A stretch of 6,148 bases of DNA from a bacterium (GTDB lineage Bacteria; Desulfobacterota; Anaeroferrophillalia; Anaeroferrophillales; Tharpellaceae), in the NCBI GenBank assembly GCA_029935295.1, contig JAOZKP010000178.1:1-6148 (forward strand), given 5' to 3'. Both the position numbers and the translations under genes were made by a program. The notes under the pieces were generated by a model. It saw only the letters and a program-made list of their open reading frames with translations, was not told the DNA's origin and did not search any database. Positions 6,125 through 6,148 of this stretch are shown here, in pieces. Position 1 is the stretch's first letter; each line of letters begins with the position of its first letter.

Positions 6125-6148
6125 ATACTAAACAGGTTATCTTTTTAC

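Noticed and set aside
1..6148. CRISPR array, insertion sequence, phage or toxin-antitoxin system
   Set aside because: No regularly spaced direct repeats, transposase, integrase, terminal inverted repeats or small overlapping toxin/antitoxin pair was found. The genes are housekeeping or envelope types.

Overview
The window looks like ordinary chromosomal sequence from a Gram-negative bacterium, most likely a member of the former Deltaproteobacteria (Desulfobacterota or a relative). Two things suggest this. The elongation factor G is of the 'spd' type (spirochaete, planctomycete, deltaproteobacterial), which is related to mitochondrial EF-G1. There is also an outer-membrane-type lipoprotein joining a von Willebrand factor A (VWA) domain, a calcium-binding repeat and a peptidoglycan-binding OmpA domain. 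The assignment rests on protein motifs recognised by eye, not on a database search.

Layout. Positions 1-146 hold no convincing gene. They carry several hairpins, ending in a strong rho-independent terminator (106-143) that should close a transcript from outside the window. A promoter (178-206) with a perfect 13-bp palindrome over its -35 region then leads into fusA (248-2338). The fusA stop codon directly abuts the ATG of a RecA-fold P-loop ATPase of unknown function (2339-3094). The two are almost certainly co-transcribed and end at a 16-bp-stem terminator (3117-3153) that looks able to work in both directions. A non-coding stretch with two imperfect hairpins follows (3154-3393). The VWA/OmpA lipoprotein gene lies on the minus strand (3394-4554, GTG start) and converges on the fusA unit. 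An AT-rich divergent spacer (4555-4849) carries candidate promoters for both directions and a Fur-box-like palindrome. Next come a two-CBS-domain protein (4850-5305) and a seven-helix Bax inhibitor-1 family membrane protein (5438-6124), each with its own plausible promoter and ribosome binding site.

How the genes relate. Only fusA and the ATPase look functionally tied, because of their zero-gap junction. The lipoprotein, the CBS protein and the membrane protein look like separate transcription units for envelope structure, ligand sensing and ion homeostasis. No mobile element, CRISPR array, tRNA, rRNA or defence system was seen. The least explained item is the conserved-looking ATPase behind the spd-type EF-G. 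The window does not clearly contain a new multi-gene system.
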